Below, piece after piece: positions 62,821 through 64,000 of a stretch of 64,000 nucleotides of DNA. The position numbers were made by a program, and so were the translations under genes. The stretch is from contig VZRN01006384.1 of assembly GCA_013397935.1 (NCBI GenBank), positions 493,214 through 557,213 of the forward strand, written 5' to 3'. The DNA is from Dasyornis broadbenti (taxonomy: Eukaryota > Chordata > Aves > Passeriformes > Dasyornithidae). The number at the start of each line of letters is the position of its first letter. Position 1 is the stretch's first letter. Below the pieces are notes generated by a model. That model was not told where the DNA came from. It worked only from the letters and a program-made list of their open reading frames with translations, and ran no database searches.

Positions 62821-64000
62821 ACAACCACCAGCCAGCTCGTCAAGCAAATATTTTCTATCTGAATTACACCATGCTCAATAGACTTCAGTAAACTACTAAC
62901 TAAAACAAAGTAATCTCAGGAACTCTAAGGAATGACTGCAGACACTGCAGACCTATCAGGCACAGCGCTATATAGAGGAATTCTACTTGTACATTAATAC
63001 TGAAGCTCAGGCTACCCTGAGTCTTCTGATGTGGACAACTATTGATGGTAGTTTAAATGGCACGAGGAAAGGAATCATGTTACTGGCCTCACAAGATGAG
63101 CATTCAGGTTCCAAATCTGATTAAAAAAAACCAAAACCCATCTTTTCCCCAGGACAACTAACCCTGGATAAATCTGTAAGTGGTAAGGATGTCTAGCAGC
63201 TTAAAGTATAGGAGGGGGAATCCTAGACCCAAAAAACCTGCTTTTCTGGACCACAACACTGAATTCACTTTGCAGGAAATGCATGTTAGCAAAAACATAA
63301 CCTCCAGAAGCTTCTCTAAAAAGAAAGATTCAAATCTTTAAGCATCATTTTAGGTTTAGCATCCTTTGGCATCTAAAGTTGAAAGATCAAAACTTCAGAA
63401 AAAAAGACCGCTCCTAGTAACATTCCTAGCAATTTCCCAGGCCCCCAGACTAAGCACCCTGGATGAGAGAAACTTGTTGAAACCCGGGTCAGAAGATACA
63501 GATGTATGGTAACAGTCTAGGAACAACTATTAGCTACCGTTAAGTGTTCTTGCAAAGAAAACAGAACAAAATACTTCCTGCGAGATTACCTTGCCCACTA
63601 AACCAGTACCTACCTCTGCATTCTAAAAACGCAATGAAACATAAATGGGAAAACTAACAAAAAAGTGTAAGAAAAAGTAGAATTCCATCCTCTCCCCTGT
63701 TATGTACATACATTTTGAAACCTAGCCTTTAATCTCTAGAATCTGCATGAAAACAGGAGTGGGTGGCTGCCATGGAAACGCAGTTTTTCCAGTTTATTGC
63801 TGATGGTCCTCGGGTGGATTACTGACTGTAATAACAAGGGATTGAGCAGCCAATAGTTCAGGAGTTAACTGGAGTAAATATTCTTCTTGAGTCTGCCTAA
63901 AGCAGCAAGAAGAAGGATCTAGATTAAGATGTTCTTAACAGAAAATAAAACAGATCCTTCACCAGTCCCATTCTGCAAATGCAGTCAGTTTCAGAAGGAT

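Larger units (their letters stand above)
48301..64000 (-). other. UTRN: UTRN intron upstream of the 130-nt exon (incomplete, at least 15.7 kb)
   Basis: I searched by eye for the preceding utrophin exon (the rod segment before ALRREL) and did not find it, so this intron probably extends beyond the window. It contains an (AAAT)n microsatellite at 49575 and CR1 scraps at about 54850 and 56095. Open frames here (up to 97 codons at 60536-60829) match nothing recognised. Confidence 0.75.

Noticed and set aside
48301..64000. The preceding utrophin rod exon
   Set aside because: No minus-strand frame here resembled the spectrin-like segment that should precede ALRREL.
1..64000. CRISPR arrays, operons, bacterial-type systems, tRNA or rRNA genes
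   Set aside because: None was seen. Repeats are simple tandems or retroelements, and the gene structure is that of a vertebrate intron-rich gene.

Overview
The window is vertebrate nuclear DNA, almost certainly from a bird. It is AT-rich and intron-dominated. It carries several CR1 non-LTR retrotransposon copies, including 3' ends with the avian-style 8-bp ATTCTATG-like repeats, and two LTRs that look like avian endogenous retroviruses. No bacterial or phage gene organisation is present.

The only gene I can support is utrophin (UTRN), on the minus strand, running from high to low coordinates. Nine internal exons were located by translation, splice signals and phase: 48171-48300, 38715-38983, 36442-36588, 34965-35043, 29996-30056, 19691-19752, 18645-18719, 13046-13247 and 6464-6549. 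Their lengths are 130, 269, 147, 79, 61, 62, 75, 202 and 86 nt. All nine join in one open frame of 1111 nt, about 370 residues, with GT/AG at every boundary. The exons encode, in order, the end of the spectrin-repeat rod, the hinge, the WW domain and most of the EF-hand region. This is the part of utrophin that docks on beta-dystroglycan, together with a ZZ domain that lies outside the window. The gene is incomplete at both ends: no utrophin exon was recognised in 48301-64000 or in 1-6463.

Layout: 1-1190 is a decayed sense-strand CR1 with reverse-transcriptase remnants. 1191-6463 is intron. 6464-19752 holds four exons (EF-hand and the second half of the WW domain), with two minus-strand CR1 copies and a minus-strand retroviral-type LTR between them. 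19753-29995 is a 10.2-kb intron at the position where the short utrophin isoform Up71 would be expected to start. 29996-38983 holds five exons (first half of WW, hinge, last spectrin repeat). 38984-48170 is a 9.2-kb intron with a degraded ERVL-like LTR, a CR1 tail and a 30-bp tandem duplication. 48171-48300 is the most upstream exon. 48301-64000 is intron with a few CR1 scraps.

I found no strong evidence for a novel gene system. The more interesting points are two weak-looking splice donors, a near-continuous pyrimidine tract upstream of the 202-nt exon, a sense-oriented LTR with a polyadenylation motif inside UTRN, a proline in a rod helix, three short perfect or near-perfect tandem duplications, and four poly(A) runs of exactly 18 nt that may be an assembly signature. 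Exon-family assignments rest on recall of dystrophin and utrophin, not on an alignment run here.
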